A stretch of 64,000 nucleotides of DNA from JBMNGO01 sp050949885 (GTDB taxonomy: Bacteria; Bacillota; Syntrophomonadia; Syntrophomonadales; Syntrophomonadaceae). The notes beneath the pieces were generated by a model. It was given only the letters and a program-made list of their open reading frames with translations. It was not told the DNA's origin and did not search any database. The DNA is taken from the NCBI GenBank assembly GCA_050949885.1, contig JBMNGO010000004.1, positions 1 to 64,000 of the forward strand, read 5' to 3'. The translations under genes and the position numbers were made by a program. How positions within the stretch are numbered: position 1 is the first letter of the stretch; every line of letters starts with the position of its first letter. Shown here piece by piece: positions 18,479-27,156 of this stretch.

Positions 18479-21046
18479 ATGCCTTTTTCACAAATTTTCT
18501 TTTGGACAGTACCAATTATTGCATTAGCCAGTTATGTTTTGCTAATGTTCTTTTTTGCTGTCTCTCAGAAGGATAAATTAATAAAAATGTTTATGTGGGT
18601 ATTAGCTGCATTAATTCTCTGGACAGCCTCGTCGTTGTTCATGAAATTGCAGTTGTACCCCGGAACGCTTTTTTGGAACCGGCTAATGGTCAGCGGTACG
18701 ATTGCTTTTCCATTTCTGCTGTATTGTTTTGTTTCGGTTTTTACTAATTCCGTAAACATAATCAGTACTGTCATTTGGGGAGCCTTGGCCTTTGTGGCCT
18801 TTATTATAAATATTTCAGGTTATGTGATAACCGAAGCTCAGGTTATCACTAATACTGTTCTTGTCAACGGCCGCCCGGTTACTATAGTTGAATTTGGTTA
18901 TACTTTGGGCACGTGGGCTTTTCCAATATTTGGGCTAATGTTTATGATGATTCTTAACATAATATTGAAAGCCCGAAAAGGGATTCAGAAGGGCAACACT
19001 ACCCATGGGCAAATTTCCCTTATTGTTGCCGGAGTATCAATAATGTTTATCGGCTCCTTTCTTAACGTTTTTCCTTCAATAGGCAAATACCCGGTTGACA
19101 TTTTGGCATGTTTTATAAATGCCATCCTTATAGTGGTGGCTATTTTTAAATATCGTATGCTGGAACTGCGTTTCATGGTAACCAAAGGCTTCGTTTATTC
19201 AATGCTAGCCTTGCTGATTACGGGGCTGTATGTATTAACAGTGTTCTATGTGGAAAAGCGAATGACGCCGATTGCTAATAATATAGTACCTTATTTTACG
19301 ATATTTTTAGCGTTATTGGTTGCTATTCTTTTCCAACCTTTATACCGTTCAACTGGAAGACTGGTTGATAAAATGTTTTACAAAGCAGATTATTCCAGGC
19401 GCCAGGCCTTGAGAAACTTTAGCTTAAAGATTTCCAACAATCTCGATTTGGATGAAATTGCCAAAGAACTCATCGAAGCTGTTCAGCAAGCTATTCATGC
19501 CAAAGATATTATTGTTCTAATAAAAAATGAGGAAAAAGGATACTATTACGTATATCGCACCTCATCACAATTATTCAAACCTAATTTTCAAATCTCGGCG
19601 GAGAACCCCATTATAAAATGGTTCTTGAATAACGATGCTAGTCTTACCAGAGCAGAATTGTATTCGATACCTTTTTTTAAATCAATGTGGGAAAAGGAAA
19701 AGAAAGAAATTTATGAATTAGATATTGAGGTTATAACCCCGATAAGGAGCGGTCAGGACTTGATAGGGATGCTTATGCTGACTCGCAAGAAGAACAGTAC
19801 CGCATATATGTTGGATGATCTGGATCTGCTCACCTATCTGGGCACCTCCAGTGCCGTGGCTATAGATAATGCCAGGCTTTTTGCCCGTGCCCAGTCTGAA
19901 GCCATGACCGACAGTCTGACAAAACTATATAATCACCGCTATTTTTACAAGGCTATGGCAGAATATATGGAAAAAATAGGAGGAGCAGAATTATCGTTAC
20001 TGATGATTGATTTGGACATGTTCAAGCTTTTAAATGATCTATATGGCCATTATGAAGGAGATAATGCTCTGCAAACAGTAGCGGCGATCATGACCAGAAT
20101 TGTCGAGAACAAGGGGATTGTTTGCCGTTATGGGGGCGAAGAGTTTACGGTTCTGCTGCCTTACTATGATTCCAAAAGAGCTTTTGAAATAGCAGAAAAA
20201 ATAAGACTGGAGATACAGAAATCATTTATCAATAGTAATGATGTTACAAAGCGGTTTTTAACTGCCAGTATTGGAATATGTACTTATCCCCATGCGGCTC
20301 CCAATGCTGAGGAATTGCTGAAACGAGCCGACTGGGCAATGTACATGGCTAAAAGCAGTGGTAAAAATCAGACTGTTATTTATACCCCTAATATCGATTC
20401 TTCTCAAATCGCACCGTATGACAGCATTCATAATCACGGTATCAAACCAGCGTATACTGCAACTATATATGCGCTAACAGCTGCTATAGATGCCAAAGAC
20501 CATTATACCTTTGGCCATTCCCAGAGAGTTGCTGAATATGCTGCAACACTGGCTAAAGCAGTCGGCCTGGATCATACCCATTTGCAGATAATAAGGGAGG
20601 CTGCTCTATTACATGATATTGGAAAAATTGGTATACCGGAGAACATCCTGACCAAGACGGGAAGGCTTACTGATGAAGAATATGCCATAATAAAAGGACA
20701 TGTGGAAATGTCCATATCCATAATCAAGCATCTGCCATCTATGAATCATGTAATTCCTGCTGTAATTGGACATCACGAAAGATGGGACGGAACAGGTTAT
20801 CCCCGGGGGCTAAAAGGGGAAAGTATTCCTTTCCTGGCTAGATGTCTGGCCATTACTGATACTTTTGATGCCATGACCTCGGATCGTCCGTATAGAGGGC
20901 GCCTGAGCCTAAGTGTGGCTCTGAAAGAAATTGAAAATGGGATAGGAAAACAATTTGATCCGGAAATAGCCAAGCTGTTCTTAAAACTAGTCTCTGAGGG
21001 CACCATCAGGCTTATCGATTCCGTAAAAATAGGCAGGGTCGTTTAA
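18479..21046 (+). CDS. Membrane GAF-GGDEF-HD-GYP c-di-GMP signalling protein
   Basis: An 855-residue bifunctional sensor. Residues 1-300 form about eight membrane helices resembling the N-terminal 7TM/histidine-kinase sensor domain. A GAF domain follows (about 320-460). The GGDEF domain (about 470-635) has an intact GGEEF active site near 551-555, so cyclase activity is possible, but no clear RxxD inhibitory site precedes it. The HD-GYP domain (about 665-850) has HDIGKIG and HHERWDGTGYP, expected to hydrolyse c-di-GMP. It starts 20 bp after the GH3 gene. The stop lies in the hairpin that separates it from convergent carB. Confidence 0.95.
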   Translation: MPFSQIFFWTVPIIALASYVLLMFFFAVSQKDKLIKMFMWVLAALILWTASSLFMKLQLYPGTLFWNRLMVSGTIAFPFLLYCFVSVFTNSVNIISTVIWGALAFVAFIINISGYVITEAQVITNTVLVNGRPVTIVEFGYTLGTWAFPIFGLMFMMILNIILKARKGIQKGNTTHGQISLIVAGVSIMFIGSFLNVFPSIGKYPVDILACFINAILIVVAIFKYRMLELRFMVTKGFVYSMLALLITGLYVLTVFYVEKRMTPIANNIVPYFTIFLALLVAILFQPLYRSTGRLVDKMFYKADYSRRQALRNFSLKISNNLDLDEIAKELIEAVQQAIHAKDIIVLIKNEEKGYYYVYRTSSQLFKPNFQISAENPIIKWFLNNDASLTRAELYSIPFFKSMWEKEKKEIYELDIEVITPIRSGQDLIGMLMLTRKKNSTAYMLDDLDLLTYLGTSSAVAIDNARLFARAQSEAMTDSLTKLYNHRYFYKAMAEYMEKIGGAELSLLMIDLDMFKLLNDLYGHYEGDNALQTVAAIMTRIVENKGIVCRYGGEEFTVLLPYYDSKRAFEIAEKIRLEIQKSFINSNDVTKRFLTASIGICTYPHAAPNAEELLKRADWAMYMAKSSGKNQTVIYTPNIDSSQIAPYDSIHNHGIKPAYTATIYALTAAIDAKDHYTFGHSQRVAEYAATLAKAVGLDHTHLQIIREAALLHDIGKIGIPENILTKTGRLTDEEYAIIKGHVEMSISIIKHLPSMNHVIPAVIGHHERWDGTGYPRGLKGESIPFLARCLAITDTFDAMTSDRPYRGRLSLSVALKEIENGIGKQFDPEIAKLFLKLVSEGTIRLIDSVKIGRVV

Positions 21047-21056
21047 ACACCCTGCC
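21032..21056. terminator. Hairpin between convergent genes
   Basis: GGCAGGGT (21032-21039) pairs with ACCCTGCC (21049-21056). It spans the stop codon of the c-di-GMP gene and lies 18 bp from the carB stop. Confidence 0.6.
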
Positions 21057-21073
21057 CTAGGCCGTTTATTTTA

Positions 21074-24000
21074 TTATGCCTGTTTTTCTTCCTTTATGTC
21101 TCTATGATATTCATGTAAAGACTTCAAATCAGCGGTGGTTAGATTTTTATCTTTATAGGCGGCTATGCCCCTGGCGCTGGCCAGAGCAGCTGTCATAGTA
21201 GTAATATAAGGGACCTTATATCTAATGGCGGCCTTACGAATATAAGAATCATCATATTGGCTCCTTTTTCCTGCTGGAGTGTTAATCACCAGTTGGATCT
21301 CCTGGTTGGTTATGCCGTCAATTATATTAGGTCTTCCTTCGTACAGCTTCTTGATCTGTTCGCATTTAATGCCATTATCCCTTAGCAATTTGAAAGTACC
21401 ACCCGTCGCTTTAATATTAAAGCCTATCTTGGCAAATTGCCGGGCTATTTCCAGTACGGCTGGTTTGTCGTAATCATTCACACTGATCAAAACCGTACCA
21501 GATGTGGGTAAGGGGGACTGGGTAGCTTCCTGGGCCTTATAGTAGGCTAATCCAAAGGAATCGGCAATTCCCAATACTTCTCCGGTGGAACGCATTTCCG
21601 GCCCTAAGAGGGGATCAACTTCCTGAAACATATTAAAGGGCAATACAGCCTCTTTTACTCCGTAATGGGGTATTTTTTTGTTTGACAGGCACTTAACGGA
21701 ATATTTTTGTCCCGTATGAACTGCCATCATAACTTCAGTAGCCACCCGGGCCATAGAAATATTGCACACTTTTGATACCAAGGGGACGGTTCTTGAGGCT
21801 CTAGGATTAGCTTCCAGGACATAAACACGATCATCGGCAATTGCGTATTGCATATTCATAAGTCCGACTACGTTCAGTTCCCTGGCAATTTTCTTTGTGT
21901 AATCAACAATGGTCTCTAAATGAGAATCGGCAATACTAATGGGTGGAATTACACAGGCCGAGTCTCCCGAGTGGATGCCAGCCAGTTCAATATGCTGCAT
22001 TACCGTCGGCACATAAGCATCCTTACCATCGGCAATGGCATCAGCTTCTGCTTCAATGGCATTGCTGAGGAATTTATCAATTAAAATAGGACGCTCTGGA
22101 GTAACACCCACCGCTGCCTGCAGGTATTGACAAAGCATTTCTTCGTCGTGAACAATTTCCATACCTCTCCCGCCTAGTACATAGGAGGGGCGCACCATTA
22201 GAGGATAGCCAATGCGATTGGCAATGCCCCGGGCCTCCTCTATATTTACCGCCATACCTGACTCTGGCATGGGGATATTGAGTCCATCCATAATCTGGCG
22301 AAAACGGTCGCGGTCTTCGGCCAAATCTATAGTATCAGGTGTGGTCCCGATAATAGTTACTCCTTCTTGAGCCAGTTCATCAGCAATATTCAAAGGAGTC
22401 TGTCCTCCAAACTGAACAATTACCCCCAGAGGTTTTTCCTTTTGGTATATGCTTAATACATCCTCCACAGTAAGTGGCTCAAAATACAGCTTATCCGAGG
22501 TATCGTAATCAGTTGAGACGGTTTCAGGGTTGCAGTTGACCATAACCGTTTCATAACCTAAATCCCGCAGGGCAAAAGCAGTATGCACACAGCAATAGTC
22601 AAACTCAATTCCCTGGCCGATCCTATTAGGCCCACCGCCCAGAATCATTACTTTGGGCCGGTTGCTGACCTTATTTCTATCTGGAGCGTTGTAAGTGGAA
22701 TAATAGTAGGATGCATTTTCTACTCCGCTTACCGGGATAGGTTCCCAGCTTTGTACTATATTCAAAGCGGTTCGATGACGGCGGATTTCTGATTCGGGCA
22801 CCCCTAACAGCTCAGCTAAATACCGGTCGGCAAAGCCGTCTTTTTTAGCCCGTACCAGAAGTTCATCAGGTAATGGCTGGTTTTTATACTGTAGTATTTC
22901 TTCTTCTAACAAGACAAGCTCTTTCATATTTTGGATAAACCATGATTTTATATGGGTCAAATTGCTTAGGTGCTCAACATCGGCCCCTTTCCGCAATGCT
23001 TCATACATAATAAACTGGCGTTCACTGGAGGGCTGGGCCAATAGTGCCAGTAATTCCTCCAGGGAGCGCTGGTGGAAGTCTTTGGCAAAACCTAATCCAT
23101 AACGATTGATTTCCAGCGAACGGATTGCTTTTTGCAAGGCCTCCTTGTAGGTTTTTCCTATGCTCATTACTTCACCAACGGCACGCATCTGGGTTCCTAA
23201 ACTGTCATGGGCCCCGGGAAATTTCTCAAATGCCCAGCGGGGGAATTTGACTACCACATAATCACCGGAGGGGGTGTATTTTTCCAGGGTGCCATTGCGC
23301 CAGTAAGGTATTTCGTCTAAGGTCATACCTGCCGCTAACATGGTAGAAATCATGGCAATGGGAAAGCCGGTGGCCTTTGAAGCCAGTGCTGAGGAACGGG
23401 AAGTTCGAGGATTAATCTCAATAATTACCACCCGGTCGGTTTTAGGGTCATGGGCAAATTGAACATTAGTTCCGCCAATCACATCAATAGCTTCTACTAC
23501 CGCGTAAGCGTAGTCTTGCAGCCGCTTTTGCAGTTCAGGACTGATCGTTAGCATAGGTGCCGCACAGAAGGAATCGCCTGTATGTACACCCATGGCATCG
23601 ATGTTTTCGATAAAACAAACCGTAATTTTTTGATTCTTGGCGTCACGAACAACTTCCAGTTCCAGTTCCTCCCAGCCCACAACTGATTCTTCTACCAGGA
23701 TTTGTCCTACCAGGCTGGCAGCAATACCTCTGCTGGCAACTGTTCTCAATTCTTCTGCATTATAAACCAGGCCGCCTCCAGTTCCTCCCATAGTATAGGC
23801 CGGGCGTATAACCACAGGATATTTAAGCTCCTGAGCAATAGCTTCGGCCTCCTCAACTGTATAAGCAGGTTTGCTCCGGGGCATATCAATTCCCAGCCTA
23901 TTCATGGTTTCCTTAAAGGCAATTCGATCCTCTCCCCGTTCGATAGCCTCAACCTGTACACCGATAACTTTTACATTGTATTGGTCCAACACACCAGCCT

Positions 24001-24310
24001 TATATAATTCCGAACTTAAATTCAGGCCTGATTGCCCACCCAGATTTGGGAGTAAGGCATCAGGCCTTTCTTTGGCTATTATGTTGGTGAGGGTCTTGAC
24101 GTTGAGGGGTTCGATATACGTCGCATCTGCTATATCAGGATCTGTCATGATGGTGGCGGGGTTGGAATTGACCAGAACGATTTCATAACCCAGCTTTTTT
24201 AAAGCTTTACAGGCCTGGGTGCCAGAATAGTCAAATTCACAACCCTGGCCAATTACAATGGGCCCCGAGCCGATAATCAGAATTTTGTTGATATCTGTTC
24301 TTTTTGGCAT
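21074..24310 (-). CDS. carB: Carbamoyl-phosphate synthase large subunit
   Basis: A 1078-residue synthetase making carbamoyl phosphate from bicarbonate, ammonia (from the CarA glutaminase) and two ATP, for pyrimidine and arginine synthesis. The duplicated ATP-grasp halves are visible: the first opens IIGSGPIVIGQGCEFDYSG, the second ILGGGPNRIGQGIEFDYC near residue 560. Each half has conserved NPRxSRS/NPRASR Mg/ATP residues. The C-terminal MGS-like allosteric domain (about 940-1070) contains GFNIKATGGT. It is full length, with ATG at 24310 and GGGGGTATAAC upstream. No carA lies on either side, so the small subunit must be encoded elsewhere. Confidence 0.97.
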   Translation of the reverse strand: MPKRTDINKILIIGSGPIVIGQGCEFDYSGTQACKALKKLGYEIVLVNSNPATIMTDPDIADATYIEPLNVKTLTNIIAKERPDALLPNLGGQSGLNLSSELYKAGVLDQYNVKVIGVQVEAIERGEDRIAFKETMNRLGIDMPRSKPAYTVEEAEAIAQELKYPVVIRPAYTMGGTGGGLVYNAEELRTVASRGIAASLVGQILVEESVVGWEELELEVVRDAKNQKITVCFIENIDAMGVHTGDSFCAAPMLTISPELQKRLQDYAYAVVEAIDVIGGTNVQFAHDPKTDRVVIIEINPRTSRSSALASKATGFPIAMISTMLAAGMTLDEIPYWRNGTLEKYTPSGDYVVVKFPRWAFEKFPGAHDSLGTQMRAVGEVMSIGKTYKEALQKAIRSLEINRYGLGFAKDFHQRSLEELLALLAQPSSERQFIMYEALRKGADVEHLSNLTHIKSWFIQNMKELVLLEEEILQYKNQPLPDELLVRAKKDGFADRYLAELLGVPESEIRRHRTALNIVQSWEPIPVSGVENASYYYSTYNAPDRNKVSNRPKVMILGGGPNRIGQGIEFDYCCVHTAFALRDLGYETVMVNCNPETVSTDYDTSDKLYFEPLTVEDVLSIYQKEKPLGVIVQFGGQTPLNIADELAQEGVTIIGTTPDTIDLAEDRDRFRQIMDGLNIPMPESGMAVNIEEARGIANRIGYPLMVRPSYVLGGRGMEIVHDEEMLCQYLQAAVGVTPERPILIDKFLSNAIEAEADAIADGKDAYVPTVMQHIELAGIHSGDSACVIPPISIADSHLETIVDYTKKIARELNVVGLMNMQYAIADDRVYVLEANPRASRTVPLVSKVCNISMARVATEVMMAVHTGQKYSVKCLSNKKIPHYGVKEAVLPFNMFQEVDPLLGPEMRSTGEVLGIADSFGLAYYKAQEATQSPLPTSGTVLISVNDYDKPAVLEIARQFAKIGFNIKATGGTFKLLRDNGIKCEQIKKLYEGRPNIIDGITNQEIQLVINTPAGKRSQYDDSYIRKAAIRYKVPYITTMTAALASARGIAAYKDKNLTTADLKSLHEYHRDIKEEKQA

Positions 24311-24675
24311 GTTATACCCCCATTGAATTATTTATAATAAAACGTTTCGCAATACTTACCAAAAGTTAATTTTAGCACAAGAGATTAATTACAGGTATAA
24401 GAAGTTTAAAATATTGGCAGCAAAAAACTCTTTTATATTATCCTAGGGTTCCCCGTCACCATTATTTTTATATAATGCTCAATTGATCCAGTTATATCAG
24501 AACAAAAACTTCCGGTAAAATATTGAACTAAAAACTAAAAATTCAATGCCTATAATAAATTACCAAATGCTATAATTAACCTATCAAAAAAACTGTGGAA
24601 ATGGTAGCTGTATAAAACCATAATAGTAAGAATGACTTCATATATATAATTACTAAACGGGGTTATGGTGATAAA
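24311..24675. other. AT-rich intergenic region with divergent promoters
   Basis: This 365-bp gap separates divergent carB and the GNAT gene. It is strongly AT-rich and contains several -10-like hexamers (for example TATAAT near 24471 and 24571) but no gene, RNA or repeat that I can support. No PyrR-type anti-terminator structure was obvious before carB. Confidence 0.4.
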
Positions 24676-25167
24676 ATGGATTTTAATATTGATGAGATGA
24701 AAATTTCTGATTGGCCGCAGGTAAGAGAAATTTATTTAGAGGGAATTGGCACCGGCTATTCTACTTTTGAATATGAAGCTCCGGATTGGGAAAGATGGGA
24801 TTTAGGGCACTTAAAAATAGGTCGGCTAGTTGCCCGCCGGGAAGAGGAAGTAATGGGTTGGGTAGCCTTGTCACCGGTCTCAGCAAGGGCTGCATATGCC
24901 GGAGTTGCTGAGGTGAGCGTGTATGTTAGGAAAAGATACTGGCGTAATCGCATAGGAAGCTGTTTGCTAACCAGTTTGATAGATGTAACGGAAAGAAATA
25001 ATATATGGACTATTCAGGCTACAGTACTTCAAGATAATCAGGCCAGCTTCGCTCTTTTTACCAGATCGGGCTTTAGACAGGTGGGAGTACGTGAAAGAAT
25101 AGCTAAAATGAAGAATGGGGAATGGAGAAACACTTTATTATTTGAACGAAGAAGTCCTCTAATTTAA
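24676..25167 (+). CDS. GNAT N-acetyltransferase, phosphinothricin acetyltransferase-like
   Basis: A 163-residue acetyl-CoA-dependent acetyltransferase. The fold is seen as MKISDWPQVREIYLEGI (motif C/D), GTGYSTFEYEAPDW typical of the Pat/MddA subgroup, EVSVYVRKRYWRNRIGSCLL (motif A, acetyl-CoA pyrophosphate loop R-x-x-x-G) and NQASFALFTRSGFRQVG (motif B). The physiological substrate may be an amino-acid analogue such as methionine sulfoximine. It starts at ATG 24676 after a weak GGTTATGGTGA. Confidence 0.88.
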   Translation: MDFNIDEMKISDWPQVREIYLEGIGTGYSTFEYEAPDWERWDLGHLKIGRLVARREEEVMGWVALSPVSARAAYAGVAEVSVYVRKRYWRNRIGSCLLTSLIDVTERNNIWTIQATVLQDNQASFALFTRSGFRQVGVRERIAKMKNGEWRNTLLFERRSPLI

Positions 25168-25240
25168 GAACTAATTGCTTTGTGGTCAAAGTAAATGGAA
25201 AACTGATTGTACTGTGGTGCAATCAAAGAGAGGCCCTAAT

Positions 25241-25666
25241 ATGAAAAGTACCATGTATTTAAAAATAATCGGATTGGTGGTCCTGGTCTATTTTTTATTC
25301 AATGCCTTTACTTCGACTAATCAGCCTGAGAGTGCAGGAATAAGTCCCGCAACGCCGGCTGAGGTAGAAAAGGCGCTTGATAATGGAGAATGTGCCTGGC
25401 TCCTGTTTCGCTCCGCCACTTGCCCTCCTTGTGTGGAAATGCTGAAGTTAATGAATGATCTAGCATTGGAATATGAGGGGAAAGTCAGATTCCTTCATGT
25501 GGATGTTGATGACAGCAAGAATGCCCAACTGGTTTTGGATTGGAATATCTACTATATACCCGCAACCTTTATCATAGACACCCAAGGGAATATAACCTAC
25601 CACCAGGTGGGAGCAATTCCCAAAGAAACCCTAAGAAGAGAACTAAATAAATTATCCCAACCCTAA
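25241..25666 (+). CDS. Membrane-anchored thioredoxin-like protein
   Basis: A 141-residue protein with one N-terminal hydrophobic helix (about 5-22) and a thioredoxin domain carrying CPPC within FRSATCPPCVEMLKLMN. The cis-proline region is YYIPATFIIDTQGN. It probably acts outside the membrane as a thiol-disulfide oxidoreductase. An in-frame start at 25175 exists, but the ATG at 25241 directly precedes the signal anchor and gives a normal N-terminus. It ends 246 bp before the trxB-grd operon; a functional link to that operon is possible but unproven. Confidence 0.85.
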   Translation: MKSTMYLKIIGLVVLVYFLFNAFTSTNQPESAGISPATPAEVEKALDNGECAWLLFRSATCPPCVEMLKLMNDLALEYEGKVRFLHVDVDDSKNAQLVLDWNIYYIPATFIIDTQGNITYHQVGAIPKETLRRELNKLSQP

Positions 25667-25717
25667 TGATGTGTCACTTTTTGCTGTATTTTATGGTCTA
25701 ATGTAATTAGTTTTGTC

Positions 25718-25787
25718 TTGAAATTTATTAGGGTATATGTTAAATATTAAGTATAAATAAATGGACCGGCGGTTCACATATTGGACC
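25718..25787 (+). promoter_or_regulatory. Candidate promoter and IclR-type operator of the trxB-grd operon
   Basis: TTGAAA (25718-25723), a 17-bp spacer and TAAATA (25741-25746) form a plausible sigma-A promoter. Just downstream, GGTTCA (25771-25776) and TGGACC (25782-25787) form an imperfect 17-bp palindrome, with a second TGGACC at 25762-25767. An IclR regulator is encoded in the operon, so this is its most likely site. No glycine riboswitch signature was found in this leader. Confidence 0.4.
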
Positions 25788-25911
25788 AAGAGAACGAAGG
25801 TTTTTTCATTCCTGCAAAGGTGGTGAGCACAGGAAAAAGTACATACTGTTTTATCGCTTTTCATCTGGCACATGTGAAAAAAATAACTAAATCTAAGGTG
25901 GTGAAGTCAGG

Positions 25912-27126
25912 TTGGATAATATTTATGACCTGATAATTCTGGGAGGGGGGCCAGCTGGCCTTTCAGCAGGAATATATGGAGCCCGTGCCCATATGAGAAC
26001 TGCCATTATTGAAAAAGGAAAGCCGGGCGGGCAAGCTGCAACTACCGAAGAATTGGAAAATTACCCCGGATTTGGGCCTGGAACCACAGGACCTGCCTTA
26101 ACGAGGGCTATGACCGATCATGCCAAAGCCCTGGGTGCCTTGCTTATCAATGATACTATTCATTCTTTGGATTTAAAGAGTATTCCCAAAAAAATAATTG
26201 GAAAAAAAGATGAATATTTAGCACGTGCTGTTATCTTCGCGTTAGGAGCCGAACCCCGGACTCTGAGAGTTGCAGGAGAGGGGAAACTGCGCGGCAAAGG
26301 TGTCAGTTATTGTGCTACCTGTGATGCTGACTTCTTTCAAGAATTAGAAGTAGTAGTAGTAGGAAGCGGTGATGCTGCCATCGAGGAGGCAGAATACCTT
26401 ACCAAGTTTGCAGATAAGGTAACCATGGTGGTAATTCACGAAGAAGGGAAAGTTGATGCTAATCGGGCTTCTGCAGAACGTGCTTTCCAAAACCCTAAGT
26501 TGCATTGGAAATGGAATTCCATGGTAAAGAGTATTAACGGGGAAGACCTTGTGGAATCCGTTACCTTAAAAAATATAAAGACCGGCCAGGAAGAAGAATA
26601 TAAAACCGATGGGGTGTTTATTTTTATCGGAACCACCCCCAAAACTGATTTGGTTAAAGACGTGCTTGAGTTGAACGAACAGGGTTATATTATTACAGAT
26701 GAAAAAATGGCAACAAATATTGAAGGAGTTTTTGCAGCCGGCGATGCCAGAGACAAATACCTTCGCCAGGTGGTTACCGCAGCAGCAGATGGTGCCATTG
26801 CTGCTGTGGCTGCGGAAAAATATATTACGGAAACAGAATTCTGGGAGGAAAAGGTACTAAAGGCTGCTTCACCTGTTGCGGTTGTATTATATAATCCTGC
26901 TGACATGACCGGGATGGAAAAAATAGGGTTGATTGAGAATTGGGCCGGAAATAACCCGGATCTTACAATAGTAAAAATTGATGCTACCAGGAACGAGATG
27001 CTTAAGAAGCGTTATGATCTTGATCTGAAATCGCTGCCCCTGGTTGTTTTATTCCATAAGGAAGAGATGGTAAGCCAAATAAGTGAAATAACCGAGAAAA
27101 ACTTAAAAGAATTAATAGCAAAATGA
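25912..27126 (+). CDS. trxB: Thioredoxin reductase with a degenerate C-terminal thioredoxin-like domain
   Basis: A 404-residue flavoprotein that would reduce the thioredoxin encoded four genes downstream. Residues 1-305 are a normal TrxB: FAD site GGGPAG (11-16), NADPH-domain VVGSGDAAIEEAE and redox pair CATC (134-137), then the AAGDARD FAD motif. An extra 95 residues follow (about 310-404), with a thioredoxin-fold pattern (VAVVLYNPADMTGME, TIVKIDATRN, SLPLVVLFHKEEM) in which the CxxC site is replaced by residues lacking cysteine. Start is TTG with AAGGTGGTG upstream. First gene of the reductase operon. Confidence 0.92.
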   Translation: MDNIYDLIILGGGPAGLSAGIYGARAHMRTAIIEKGKPGGQAATTEELENYPGFGPGTTGPALTRAMTDHAKALGALLINDTIHSLDLKSIPKKIIGKKDEYLARAVIFALGAEPRTLRVAGEGKLRGKGVSYCATCDADFFQELEVVVVGSGDAAIEEAEYLTKFADKVTMVVIHEEGKVDANRASAERAFQNPKLHWKWNSMVKSINGEDLVESVTLKNIKTGQEEEYKTDGVFIFIGTTPKTDLVKDVLELNEQGYIITDEKMATNIEGVFAAGDARDKYLRQVVTAAADGAIAAVAAEKYITETEFWEEKVLKAASPVAVVLYNPADMTGMEKIGLIENWAGNNPDLTIVKIDATRNEMLKKRYDLDLKSLPLVVLFHKEEMVSQISEITEKNLKELIAK

Positions 27127-27156
27127 AAAACCGAGCGCGCAAGGGGAGGTTTTGGT

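Noticed and set aside
25667..25911. Possible glycine riboswitch before the trxB-grd operon
   Set aside because: I looked for the GGAGAG...CCGAAGG...CTCTCAGG pattern and did not find it; GAACGAAGG at 25792-25800 is isolated.
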